Shown one piece after another: positions 1 through 10,859 of a DNA stretch of 64,000 bases (positions are counted from its first letter, which is position 1; each line of letters starts with the position of its first letter). The DNA lies in assembly GCA_010093485.1 (NCBI GenBank), contig MU001499.1, positions 1,131,397 to 1,195,396 on the forward strand, read 5' to 3'. The stretch comes from Karstenula rhodostoma CBS 690.94. Its lineage: Eukaryota; Ascomycota; Dothideomycetes; Pleosporales; Didymosphaeriaceae. The notes beneath the pieces are model-generated. The model ran no database searches, was not told the DNA's origin, and saw only the letters and a program-made list of their open reading frames with translations. The position numbers and the translations under genes were made by a program.

Positions 1-137
1 TCGTAGGAGGTCTCGGGCGTGCGGTCGTCGTTGCGCTTCGGCACGGGGCTGGCGACGCGGGTAGACTCGTCGTCGCCATTGTTGGTGGCCGCGCCTCCTC
101 CTCGCCGGCGGGTCAGGCCAGACGTCGTGGTAGCCAT
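1..137 (-). CDS. N-terminus of a possible Vps74/GPP34-like protein (partial)
   Basis: A minus-strand reading frame opens at an ATG at 137 and runs off the window, giving 45 codons. The start reads MATTTSGLTRRRGGG and is followed by a Ser/Asp/Pro-rich stretch. A short SGLTRRRGG-type head before a disordered linker is what I remember of fungal Vps74 (GPP34), the Golgi PI4P-binding adaptor that retains glycosyltransferases and binds coatomer through an N-terminal arginine cluster. The conserved GPP34 domain would lie outside the window, so the name is a guess from the leader. The coding call itself is fairly safe: good codon use, no stop and a clean start. Confidence 0.4.
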   Translation of the reverse strand, partial: MATTTSGLTRRRGGGAATNNGDDESTRVASPVPKRNDDRTPETSY

Positions 138-622
138 CAGGTGGTGTGCGTAGGTCGGGTGGGGTGGTCGGATCCTTTGTTAGGGTGTTGGGGGGTGAGG
201 CTACTATGAGGCGCAGGCAGGGGTCGTCGTTAGGGCTGCATATGCGTCGAGGCAAGCTTTGGCCGGGCGCGACACAGCGGGTGCGGTGGGAGCGAGCGGA
301 ACGGGGTGTGAGCAGCGAGGGAAGATGCAGATGTGTTTAGTCGGGGCTGTGTCACGGAGGAGCAGACGTGGGATTCAGTGCGACGGTCTTGGCACCCAAA
401 TATATTTTGGATGGAACGCGCAGGCACGCGCGCGCCGCCGGCCTTGCGCTGTAGACGTGGAGAAGTGGGTAGCGTCCATTTTCTATCACCAAATACAAAG
501 GGTGCCTTACAGGCGACTGTTATACATGCGGAGGAATATATATATAGCAACGCCAAGGTAGCCTCCGCCCATCTGCTTCCCAGCCACGTCGTCGATATCT
601 AGCAACCCGCTCAGACTTTCGT
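138..622. other. Intergenic, no gene seen
   Basis: This stretch holds the promoter of the gene starting at 137 and the 3' side of the acyl carrier protein gene. The short open frames are GC-rich chance frames without family resemblance. Confidence 0.6.
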
Positions 623-1300
623 TTAGTGGGCTGCAGTCAATTAGCAAATGCGATCCCGAAGCTACTGCGATCCTGCTTGGGGCTCCTTACCATCGGGCTG
701 AGCAAGGATGTATTCAACTGCTTGCTTGACTGTGATATCATTAGCATTGGTCCGTCCAGATGGAGCCAATTGACGTACTGCTGTGGATGGCATCCGCCTC
801 CTTGTCCGGGATCTCGATGCTGAACTCCTGTGATTCCGTCAGACGTGCTCCCGAAGCATGTTTCCACCTCGGCCACTAACCTCCTCAATCGCCATAACCA
901 CCTCCACGGTATCGAGACTGTCTAAGCCAAGGTCGTTGTGGAAGTGCGCCTCGCCGTTCAACTATATCATGTGAGCTGCTGCGCGACCTGCTGCTGCGTT
1001 TGGAAATGTACCTTGGAGGTGTCGGTGACCTATGCCGGGTTAGCCAGAGCTCGCACGCCATCAAAGCGCCATTACCTTGTCAAAGTTCTTCAACAGATCC
1101 ATTATCCTGCCCTCGACCTCGTCCTTCGATAGACCGGCCGACGAAGCGTAGCATCGGACTGCCTGGAAGCGGGCGGAAGGAGCGATCTGCTTTGCCTGAA
1201 GCAGGGAGCTTCGCGCAATCGGGCGAGCAATTGGCGCCTGCCACCGGGGTGCAGCACGGACGGCTTGCCTTGCGGACCTGAGGAGAGCAGTGCGGAACAT
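623..1300 (-). CDS. ACP1: Mitochondrial acyl carrier protein (complex I NDUFAB1 / ACP1)
   Basis: It carries the 4'-phosphopantetheine arm for mitochondrial fatty acid (lipoate precursor) synthesis and is a structural subunit of respiratory complex I. Six exons: 1300-1076, 1029-1012, 961-881, 827-779, 729-691 and 630-623, giving 139 residues. The N-terminus is a basic, hydroxylated mitochondrial presequence (MFRTALLRSARQAVRAAPRW). The prosthetic-group motif is GLDSLDTVEVVMAIEE with the modified Ser inside DSLD, followed by EFSIEIPDKEADAI and the end EYILAQPDAH. Every junction has GT/AG ends and matching phase. Exon 2 is an 18-nt microexon, and the last exon is 8 nt and supplies only the final two codons and the stop. 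It sits head to head with the NDUFS8 gene. Confidence 0.95.
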
Positions 1301-1709
1301 TGTGGAGGGTGTTGAATGGGTTGAGGCGGAGGTGTCGAGACTGAGGTGGATAGAGTTAGCTTCAGAGTTCTTGCCCTGCCTTCGCCTGCCGCAGGTGACT
1401 AAGCGAGGGTCGTCGACCTCACTATCCACTATCCGCGATACCCATGCCACCTCGGCGAATTTACAGGCGATGGACAGGTAGTCGTATAGCTCTCTGCTGG
1501 CTCTTACAATTGCGACCGAATTTACCTTCTCTGGCCGTCTCGGCCAAACGTTTGCCTCTCCGGGCGGCTTGCCGACCTTACGTCGTGATTTCGCAGCCAA
1601 TCATAAGCCGGCCAACTATCCTGACGTTCGTGCGTTCTGCACCAAGCTCCAACTTCACGCAACCTCGCACCTCGACAACCCCCAGCGCCGCGACCACCCC
1701 ACACACACA
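1301..1709. promoter_or_regulatory. Shared divergent promoter of ACP1 and NDUFS8
   Basis: About 410 bp separate the start codons of two oppositely transcribed complex I components. Short open frames cross the region but none resembles a protein. I infer a bidirectional promoter; no specific factor site was recognised. Confidence 0.55.
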
Positions 1710-2523
<814 letters not shown>

Positions 2524-2925
2524 TGGTGAGAGCAGAGGGGTTGCAAGTGTGTAAATATTAAGAGGAACAGTGTAGTACGATCAATTCTGATTTCATTTGT
2601 GGCATCTGCGTTTGTAAGGACTAGGCATCCTGTAGCTTCGAAGCACCACTAGAAATATATTAAGCATTGTGGATTCATGGCCGTTCGATCTAAATGTCGT
2701 CGATGTACGTTGTCCTGGGAAGTACCGAGTTTGTTTCCTTGGTTCGTTGACCATGAACGCTACCCTGAGCGTGTCAAAGAGTGCAATAACACCGAGTTTG
2801 GATCTGCTACGTCACTTCGTAAGGATCTGAGGGTGAAATGGCAAAAGGTATCCATTCATCAGCCGCTACGCCAAAAATGCTACGCTAATCCAGTATACAC
2901 AAGAGGTTCCTAACTTGAACCGCCC
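2524..2925. other. Intergenic between convergent genes
   Basis: This is the 3' side of NDUFS8 and of the SURF6 gene, which converge here. No RNA gene or credible coding frame was seen. Confidence 0.6.
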
Positions 2926-4628
2926 TTATTTGGCTTTGAACGTTCCCTCAAAGCCGGCCCGCTTCTTGACTTTTTTCCCTGGCTTCCCCACCTTCTTTTT
3001 ACCCTTGACGCCTTTTTCTTCTCGCCGCTTCCGCAAGTTTCCCTCGCGTTTCTTCTGTCTGGCCTCTATGCCCTTTTCTACTGCTTCCTTACGGTCACCC
3101 CATTCCCGCGAGCTCTTAGCTTTGCCCTGGTCTAGACGTTTGACGCTCTTCTTCAAAAGCTTAGGGTCGTCGTGTACTCGCTCGCCTTGTGCTCTTCGCT
3201 TTGCGTTGAGCCAGAGATCTTTCTCTTGGATGTCTTTACGTTTCTCCTCATCAAGCGCATTGAGACGCGCCTGCTTGTTTTTGGCTGCTTCGAGAGCGGT
3301 TTTGGCATCCGACTTGCCCTTCTGCTTCTTCGATTCGCGGAACCCTGAGAGATCGCCTTCGAGCTGTTTTCCATCGCTCCACGCTACGCGACCAAAACTC
3401 AGATTTCTTTCTCGGTCGGGCGATGACCGATGTGAAAAGATGGAGGGAGAACCAGATCCACCACGTATCCGCGCGAGCTGTTCTTCTGCCTTGAGGCGAT
3501 CCTCGTCCTCCTGTGCGAGTTGGCGCTGGGCTTTCTTTGTTTGTTTGCGCTCTGCTTCCTTCTTCCGCCGAGCCTCGATCAGTTCAGCGCGGTTCTTTGC
3601 GGGACGTCCGTCGGGACCGTCAGCCTTTCTCTTAGCGCGCATTTCCTCAAGCCGTGCCTGGAGTCGAGCGCGGAACTCTTCGTGTTTCTGCTGATTGGGC
3701 ACGAGGGATTTCTTTTCCTTCTTTTGCGGGATCTCGGACGGCGGTGGCATGGATGATGAAGAAGAGGCATTGGAGGCCACGGACGCTGTGGAGGCGGTGG
3801 AGTCTGCAGCCGACGGCGTAGCGGTAGACTGTTCTTCCTCGACCAAACCACTAACATCCATAGCCTGAATTTGGTCATCATCATCGTGCTCTTCTTCTTC
3901 GCCCGCCGAGTCTGCAACCTCCTCGTCTTCGTCGTCTGACTCCTTGGTGTCGGTCAAACCTTGGCTGAACTCTTCCTGCTGTGCTTTCTTCGACTGCTGA
4001 TTTTGTTGCTTCTGTGCCTGCTTCTCCTTCTTCTTCTCACGCTGTTGCTGCTTCTTGTCGGCTTTGGCCTTGGCTCGCGCTTCCTTGGCCGCCTTCTTCT
4101 CCTCATCCTTGGTCTGCTGGGTTGGAGTTGGGTCGGCATCGGCGTCGTCTTTGGCGGTCTTCTGCTTCTTGGCCTTGGCCGACGGCGTCCTCAAGCCTTC
4201 GCCCGGCTTCTCCCTCTCAATGTCTAGGTCCAAGTCGGAAGAGTCGTTACCGTCGGCTTCAGCCTCGACCTCGAGCTCCCGCTTTCGTTTCCGAGCATTC
4301 TCTTCCAAGACATCGAGGGCGCTCTTGTGGTTTGCAGGGTCTAGCTTCGCTCGCTTCGCAGCCTGTCGCTCTGCTTTGGACTGCTTCTTCCCTACGCGCG
4401 TCCACTCTGTCTACAGTACACTTAGCGGTGGAGGTTGGGAAGGCGGCGCGGGCAACGTACACTAGTGATGCTCTCGTCCTTGCCGTAGTAGTCCTTCGCC
4501 GGGATCAAAGACATCAGGCCCTCGAAGGCCCGCTGGTGCGTCTTCAATCGCGCCTGCTCTGGGTATTAGCGGCGTGTGCAGAGGAAGTGGGGAAGGCGCG
4601 CGCTGCTTGCCTCGAGGTCGTCGCCCAT
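2926..4628 (-). CDS. RRP14: Ribosome biogenesis protein SURF6 / Rrp14
   Basis: A nucleolar protein of 60S (and early 40S) pre-ribosome assembly. Exons 4628-4611, 4553-4461 and 4410-2926 give 531 residues. Residues 7-37 are the conserved N-terminal block (LIPAKDYYGKDE inside it). The middle is acidic and low-complexity. The C-terminal third is the SURF6 domain, with DPKLLKKSVKRLDQGKAKS and SREWGDRKEAVEKGIEARQ, and ends in a Lys-rich tail. The first exon encodes only six residues (MGDDLE), and its intron begins GCAAGC instead of GT: a GC-AG intron is needed to join the conserved block in frame. The long plus-strand frames over the gene are the mirror of its Lys/Glu codons. Confidence 0.92.
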
Positions 4629-5139
4629 GGTTGCTGCTTCCAAAGTACCGAGTTGCAGTAGCGGCGTTCGGTATGCCGTCTTCGGGTGAGGAAAGACTCG
4701 AGAAGATGTGGAGAAGGAGCTGGGTGGGCGCGTCGTGTGCAGCTGGTGGAAGCTGGTGCGGAAAATCCGAAAATTGATGGCAGCCGCCAAGATTTACAAG
4801 TTTAGCGCAGCGCTACTTCCAGACCGCCCGACACGCAGTGTGCCCGGATACTATCCTCACTTGCGGTCTCTCGTTACGTTTCCCTGCGACGTGTGGCAAG
4901 TGCAAGTCCTTTGTGTGTCTTGCTGGGACGTTGCGGCATGGCCGCTGTCTGTCCAAGGTACCAGCACCCAGCACATGGCACCAGTTGGCTTTGACGCGTC
5001 GGCACTGCCACAGCCAGCTCGACGCCTCAGCTTCGCCCTGCTTTATATCATGGCTCGGCACCCTGCACATCTCTAGTCTGATAACCGAGCCCAAGTAGCT
5101 TTTCGCTGTTTCTCCACTTGTCTCAACCACTACGGTCCA
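4629..5139. other. Divergent promoter region
   Basis: This separates the SURF6 gene (minus) from the unknown gene starting at 5140 (plus). No other feature seen. Confidence 0.5.
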
Positions 5140-6806
5140 ATGTCTGCTCCTGCCATCGAGGCTAGGTCTCTCTCTACCCTTACCTCGCTTGCCTCGAATC
5201 CGCCGTCGTACCCCAGGAACCCCACCCACGTGAGACACGAGCCACTGGTCTTGTACATCGCTCGTGTGCCTGGCAGCAGAGGTATGCCTGCTACGTGTGC
5301 GTACGTTTCCTGATCTAATGCCTGCTAGATGTGTTCCTGTCTCCTATGAAACCGCGGGAAAAGGTTGTCACGGCAGAGGATATTCAAAATTCGTTATATT
5401 TCGTCCATGTCGAACAGCCAGAAGACGCACACTTTATTGAGACGCCTCCCCTCCAGGGCCCGCCACACCCTGATTCTCGTCCAACCTCTCCGCATGGGTC
5501 ACAGTTAGCCGCCGTGCAGCGCAAGCCTGTGTCTAATCCTGTTACTGGTGTACCTACTGCTGCTAAGCGTAAACCGGTCCCCAGTACACTGGACCCTGTC
5601 AGTGGCTTCGAAACTACTCATAACAACGCCAGGAACTCTCAGCAGATATCGGCTGGTCTCCTAGGTCCTGACTATGTTCCCCGCCAGTCGTTCGAAGATG
5701 CCCAATACCAGGACGAAAACAGGCCTCCACTCCCACAAAGGCCAACTCAGCAACCCGCATCTCCAGGAGCGTCTCTGATCCTCATCCGTCGGGACCCGGC
5801 CTCTGGGGCGCAGTGGAATGTCGCTCGCATCGACGATCCTCTAGTAATGGATGTCTCGTCATCCACGTTGAATGAGCCGATGGCCAGGAGGAAACCGGGA
5901 GCACCGGCGTACATCGCAGTCACTAATCCCGGATATTCCAAGTTCCTATATGCTCAGCAACCAGCTGTACCACCACTTGTCAGCCGGAACACCAACGCAT
6001 CTATCGCTACCTACAGTCCTGCTCAAGGCTCCCGTTCAGCGAACCAAGTCGAGATTGATCGCGAAGATGGTGTGTTTCGTAGAAGGCTGTGGATGGAAGG
6101 TTCTAAACACCCGGGTGGTGAATTTGGGCATCGGAGGCTCAAGTCTCACGAATCTAACATGTCTGGAGGTAGCTCTAGAAATAGCTTCGAGGGTACGCAA
6201 AGGACGTCGTTAGATTGCCGACCTCCAGCAACGCCTCCCTTCCTCACGAGGGAGAATCAATCATACAGTTCCATTCAAGTCTCTGAAAAGCAATCGACCT
6301 TCCGTGGATATGTGTTTACAAGTCCATGGAACGGCCGTTGCGAGTTCGTTACGGGCGCTGGGGGTGGCTCGCTGAAGGTACGCCCGTCGTGCTTAGTATA
6401 CATACATGACGCTAATATTGACCAGTGTCGTCACATTGTACCAGGTCTACAGGGAGCCCCTCCTGTGGCCCTATCAGTCAGCGAACTCCGGTTCAACCTT
6501 CCTAGCAGTTCCAAAGCCTCCACGCCCCGAGGTGAAGAGTCCTCTAAGCGATCATCTTTCTTCCACAAACCGCGGCATAGCCGTAACAACTCTTCGATGG
6601 GGGGATCTCGTGCCGAGAGCACGGAGGACGTCAGACGCTCGTTCGATCGTATGGATCTATCGTTAGGGCAAGAATTTGCGGGGGGTGGATTTGGTGGCAA
6701 ACAGGCAAAGCTGGGCAAACTAATCATCGAGGATGAGGGCCTGAAGATGATGGATCTCTTGGTTGCTGCAAATGTGGCATTGTGGTGGAGGGTGTATGAG
6801 AGGTGA
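5140..6806 (+). CDS. Conserved fungal protein of unknown function
   Basis: Not recognised. Three exons (5140-5281, 5329-6377, 6426-6806) give 523 residues. The second intron is 48 nt and would also read through in frame, but it has GTACGC, GCTAAT and CAG signals, and its removal joins GGGSLK to CRHIVPG. An ordered N-terminal block (LVLYIARVPGSRDVFLSP, then DIQNSLYFVHVEQ) is followed by a long disordered Ser/Pro-rich centre. A second ordered segment, around FRGYVFTSPWNGRCEF and CRHIVPG, is then followed by Ser-rich sequence and a basic tail. No signal peptide or membrane span is visible. It looks like a cytoplasmic or nuclear regulatory protein, but no function is assigned. Confidence 0.8.
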
Positions 6807-7285
6807 CATCACGCCTTTCGGGAAGTGCAGATGTGACCAAGAAGCCGCTGGTAGTGTATAAGTGGGCATGCTGTTTGATCGAAGATGTGAATAGTCGAAC
6901 AACTTGACCCGCCGCCCAGTTGTGCAGGGAGTATTGGGCAGCTGCTTGTACGCCAACCCAACCACACGTCTCTGCTTATGCTGGCTGTGGAGCCAACCAG
7001 TGCCCGCAAACTAACGTACCGAGTCAATGCCTCCCTCGAAACATCGATCTACGTGAGTGTTTCACAAGTCCGTGCGTCACCCAACTTTTGCGCTCTTCTT
7101 TGTTTTGGCAAGTCACGTCAGCTTTTCGTGGAGTCCATGTCGCCTTCACACTCTCGGCACCACCGACTTGGCAAACCCCACAGATACTTACTTCACCTTC
7201 GACCCTGTGATTCTACACTCGCTACCAAGCAATCTATCCCGCTGATATCCCGCAACTCGTCATTTCCTTCCGTCTTCTTGGCCTA
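6807..7285. other. Intergenic, edge of relic zone
   Basis: Only short overlapping frames occur, with no family resemblance. Confidence 0.5.
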
Positions 7286-7497
7286 TAGGGCACGCTCGGC
7301 AATATCGTTCTGGTTTAAAGCGATGACGTCGATCCGGACCTCTAATCTCCATTTCCCTACTTCGAACGAGCTTTGAAGTTTCTGAAGCGCAAGGTATAAG
7401 TTCTCTCCAACTACAAAGCAGTGACCGTTCACGCAAATCTTCCGAGTCTTTCCTGGATAGCCCCAGACATAGCTCAGCACGATGCAACCCCCCAAAC
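7286..7497 (-). pseudogene. HET-domain (heterokaryon incompatibility) gene fragment
   Basis: About 70 codons on the minus strand read like the start of a HET domain: LSYVWGYPGKTRKICVNGH, then VGENLYLALQKL, then a worn WIDAICINQ motif seen as RIDVIALNQNDIAER, followed by a stop. The family normally has LSYVWG...VNG...NL..AL...WIDAICINQ and continues for another 100 residues or more. Here the frame is closed on both sides, with no start codon context and no rest of the domain, so this is a truncated, decayed copy. HET genes control self/non-self recognition at hyphal fusion and often turn over rapidly. The same relic zone holds the AAA+ pseudogene at 8540-9690. Confidence 0.7.
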
Positions 7498-8539
7498 GTA
7501 TCGTGGTTCAAGAATCACTATTTCCTCATTGGTATATCGAAATTCAAGTTCAACAACGGCAAAACTTCTTCCCCTAACTGACGCATAACCTCTTGTAAAT
7601 CATAGGTTTTCCGCTAGTGCGTCATTGGATTATGTCATTGACCATTTGCCAAAGCAGAAGCTTGTTGTAGGGCTGACCCTTTAGATTATTCAGTCTTTCG
7701 GAGTTCTCCAAGCGCAGGTATGTCGATACAGCTTTGATAAATCCCATAAGCTCACGTTTTCGAGTGCAAATATTAAAGGCCCGCCTGCGTGCGCTTTTCT
7801 CCCAGTCTCAACGAGAACTGTCCTTTTCGACGCCTTGTCGACTCTCCATCGTCGGATTTCTTGTGTGTCAGCGGGCACGCGCTAAGCCTGTTTTGGCTAA
7901 TTCCTTTTCGGTTAGCTTTGCGCTACGCCCTTTTTAGTTAGCCTGCGCACAGACGCTAGGCGCGCCTTAGCCGCTTTTTTAGTCCCCCTTTGTTTGTGTA
8001 TTGGCAAAGCACAACGCGCCTTTTTGTCCCCCCTACTTAATTGAGTCACCCTACCTCATAGTGAATCTCTACAATATATATTAAAGGCTATAACGCGGTT
8101 GTGTCTCCCTTGCTAGGCTTTGGCTTAATGGAAAGAATGCTGGGCTCATTGCTAAAGGGTACTAGAGGGAGATATCGCAGTGCTGATACTTAAGTGCCCT
8201 TGACTTCTAGGTCTTCTCTAGTGCTTGATTCGATTTCCTTGATCCGACCCGTCAAGTCCATATGACTGTGTTTAGATGTACTTGGGTGCTTCTGGATAGG
8301 CGACGGCCAGTTCGGTTCATGAAGAACGTACAGAAATGGATTGTCGAGCGACCAATGTGCGAAGTGGTATAAGGGGGGGTTGAGTTCTCCGATAAATGGG
8401 GCTTCACGAATCCCTTTCGAGCTTTCTAGGGCAGAATTTGTTGCCGCTTCGATACCATGTCTGGTAGTCCCCCCTGCTTTGCGCTTTATTCTCTGCCCTC
8501 ATTTTCGTCCACGTACTAGGATCGTATTCTGTCGCAAAC
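7498..8539. other. Gene-free relic zone
   Basis: No intact gene. It contains the 34-bp dispersed repeat at 8045-8078. The rest is probably decayed sequence that I cannot assign. Confidence 0.5.
8045..8078 (-). repeat. 34-bp dispersed repeat, copy 1
   Basis: These 34 bases are the exact reverse complement of 37743-37776, nearly 30 kb away; both contain a CACCCTACCTCATAGTGAAT core in opposite orientation. Identity stops abruptly on both sides. This suggests the terminal part of a transposable element or solo repeat rather than a coding match. Confidence 0.75.
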
Positions 8540-9690
8540 TCCTAGATGTTCCATAATGCTATAGTAGACACAATGGGTATGGTCTGGAGAAAGGCTTTGC
8601 CAAAGTGCGCTTTTTCAGTATCCTAATCCCTTGTACATCGACATTGGCGGAAAAGGCTTGGTACATAAGGGTTGCTTAGACGCACACGGTCTGTATGTCC
8701 GAGCCTGAGTAGCCATTTGTCTTGCGAGAAAGATCTTCCTGTTTAATGTCATCGCCCGCAGTTTCATCACGTAGGCATATGTGAAAAATGCTCTAGCATC
8801 CGTGCCTGATTGAAAAGTCCTTTAATAGCCTTTTCAATCTCACCAATCCACATACTCTTAATGTTAGCAGCGGACGCAGATATTATAGTAGCGTAAAACT
8901 CTCATGCTAAGACCCTTGCAAGATGCGTCTTTCTTATAGCTAGCGGACCGTACAAGGGCGCTCCACAAATGCGGCCTTTCTTGAGAATACTGTATGCAGC
9001 GCGTCCATTATGGGCCGGTTAATCAACCATACGCTTGATTGTCTCTACTGTTTCAATATCCAATTGGATGTCTGACCATCCCTCTTCAACGCTTGCGGGC
9101 TTTTGTTAGCGGGGCCAGTGGTACATTTGAGTTAGGTCTGGTTGTTGTTCTTTTGTGTTCGCAGCGTTAGTTGCAAGTTCTCACACTGGATTTTATTCAG
9201 ATTGAGCAATCCAGACATGGATAGTGTGTAACCATTAAGCTTAGTGCGGTATTATACCCGATGCTGAGAGGTAGGAAAAGATTACGCACCAGAATCCACT
9301 AGCAGATCGAAGAACTGCTGTTCCCATTTGTACTTGTCCTTTTCGTTCTCGGTTTCGAGAATTGCTTTCTGGATCTTGGCCGGGAAGGTTGACCATTTGT
9401 TCGCTTCTTCGGGTTCTTCTTTCCAGGTCTCAAGCAACTCCGTCGTCCCGCCCTCGATACGGCTTGGAGAATATCGCCGTAACTTCCTCTGCAGTGTTCG
9501 GATATTTTATTCTCTAACTAAACTGAAGCTGCCATAGCCGTTTTGTAGCAGGTCTAGTTGGTCTTTGGTTCTAAGTGGGGTGACGATGATGGACTTCGTC
9601 GTATTGGAACGGCGGGTAATGCTTGACGAAACATACAGGATTCGATCTGCGAGGCTACTGGACCTGGCGATAAAAGATCAAAGGCGCGAT
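8540..9690 (-). pseudogene. AAA+ ATPase pseudogene with internal deletion
   Basis: A minus-strand reading frame can be followed over several hundred codons with stops. An Arg/Ser-rich leader (9690-9560) is followed by LLETWKEEPEEANKWSTFP and a helical KAILETENEKDKYKWEQQF segment, then a likely intron. The AAA core comes next: EEGWSDIQLDIETVETIKRM, a worn Walker A GAPLYGPLAIRKTHLARVLA (family GALLYGPPGTGKT), then ASAANIKSMWIGEIEKAIKG. Near 8790 the frame jumps straight to HICLRDE and DLSRKTNGYSGSDIQTVCV, the sensor-2 side of the domain. Walker B and the second region of homology are therefore missing. Several in-frame stops, the deletion and the ruined P-loop make a functional product very unlikely. 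Confidence 0.8.
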
Positions 9691-9814
9691 ACAATAGAAC
9701 TGACCTGCTAAGTTGTTGAATGGTTGAGCAAGGCTGAGGCTGGATTTTGCTTAAGCAGCAAGATTAGTGTAACGGACTGGTACGTATTCAAGACGGGCAA
9801 CAGAAAAAGCAAAA

Positions 9815-9850
9815 CACCCAACCTAGGATCGAACTTGCGCCTTCTGACAA
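9815..9850 (-). other. tRNA-like 3' fragment (B-box relic)
   Basis: On the minus strand a GTTCGATCC B-box-like motif is followed by a T run at its 3' side. No matching acceptor or anticodon arm can be drawn upstream, because the Pol III terminator of the initiator tRNA lies there. I read this as a relic or chance match. Confidence 0.25.
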
Positions 9851-9861
9851 TCAACAAGGGC

Positions 9862-9867
9862 AAAAAA
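9862..9867 (-). terminator. RNA polymerase III terminator of the tRNA-Met gene
   Basis: Six T residues on the non-template strand lie 11 nt past the tRNA 3' end, the usual Pol III stop. Confidence 0.8.
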
Positions 9868-9878
9868 TAGAAGTCTCA

Positions 9879-9999
9879 TAGCTGAGCTACGTTTCGATCG
9901 TAGGTCTGTATTGCTGTTAGTGGACGATCCTGTAGATGATTGAGTGTCACGTACCCTCCGGGTTATGAGCCCGGCGCGCTTCCGCTGCGCCACTCAGCT
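9879..9999 (-). tRNA. Initiator tRNA-Met (CAT), interrupted in the variable loop
   Basis: With bases 9906-9954 removed, the remaining 72 nt fold perfectly: acceptor AGCTGAG/CTCAGCT, D stem GCGC/GCGC, anticodon arm CCGGG-CTCATAA-CCCGG, a five-base variable loop AGGAC, and T arm CTACG-ATCGAAA-CGTAG. It shows the hallmarks of eukaryotic initiator tRNA: an A1-T72 pair, three G-C pairs closing the anticodon loop, and A54/A60 in an ATCGAAA T loop. An A box (TGGCGCAGCGG) and a B-box equivalent are present, and a T6 terminator follows. The exonic part shows no decay. The 49-nt insert between positions 46 and 47 is not at the canonical 37/38 tRNA intron site, so the tRNA splicing endonuclease would not be expected to remove it. 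Confidence 0.9.
9906..9954 (-). other. 49-nt spliceosomal-type intron or introner-like insert inside the tRNA-Met gene
   Basis: The insert starts GTACGT, contains CACTAAC with the branch adenine about 13 nt before the end, and finishes ATACAG. These are the same signals and length as the protein-gene introns of this window. Exact removal restores a complete initiator tRNA. The border is ambiguous by one G. Confidence 0.75.
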
Positions 10000-10859
10000 T
10001 TCTTGAGCTTGTTGCTTTGATGACTAAGATGCAATAAAAAAAAACATATAGATAAGTTAAAAGGTTCCTATGGTGATTGTGGTGCTAAAGATGAAAAGTG
10101 TGGCTGTGGTGGGGTAGTGGGGTGGGGCATCCAAGGATATTCGCAGACTCAGAGGCTAGCACGTTGCGAAGAGCGAAGAGCGAAGAGCGAACTGCCGACT
10201 CAACTTAAACTCGTACCCAATCCTCCTTACGACTGTTGAAGATATAACGGTCATTCCCAGAGTTATTAGGCATTCAAGTTGAAACTGCATACCATAGAAT
10301 AGATTCGGGCTGGGGAGTTTATTTGGACATGGATGCGTCCTTCGAACCACGGCACAAGTGCAACGTCAGCAGGAACACGTGAGCGTGAGTTCGCCGCGAG
10401 CTGTGTCAAGTCAATGGACGCACCACAAGTACTGTCTCTACGACAAGCAGCTCCTGCCATACCGGTAAAGCAGCACGCGGAACATGTCCCAAATTAGTAG
10501 GTATACCTCAACTAGAGCCCACGTCACCAACCGGGCTTTGATATACATGCCGATGGCTCCCAGACGGCGCAATTGATAACATCGCTTCCGGTAGGAGCTC
10601 TGACGGACGTTTCCATCAATATGAGTCGAGGGGCCAGATACAGAAAGTCGTGCCTGCCAAGCCCCAGTTGGAAAGAGCCACCCACGAATAGCGGAAGCAG
10701 TCACCTTCTGCCTTTCCTGCTCGCCTCCCAGAACTTGTGCATCGCCCAACTGTTCCTCGCGCGCTCGTCCGTCTTTCAACCTTTCCCACATCAGCCTACA
10801 CCGAATCCCATCCCACCGCTAGTATCCCAAAGCCCGCATCCCCTAACCAAACACACCTA
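10000..10859. other. Intergenic between the tRNA and the secreted-protein gene
   Basis: This stretch contains a short 7-bp tandem repeat (GCGAAGA, about 3.7 copies, 10166-10191). Otherwise it holds the promoter of the gene at 10860, with no further gene seen. Confidence 0.5.

Noticed and set aside
2915..3694. 260-codon plus-strand frame opposite SURF6
   Set aside because: Mirror of Lys/Glu/Arg codons of the real gene, seen as Ser/Phe/Leu-rich sequence; no family features.
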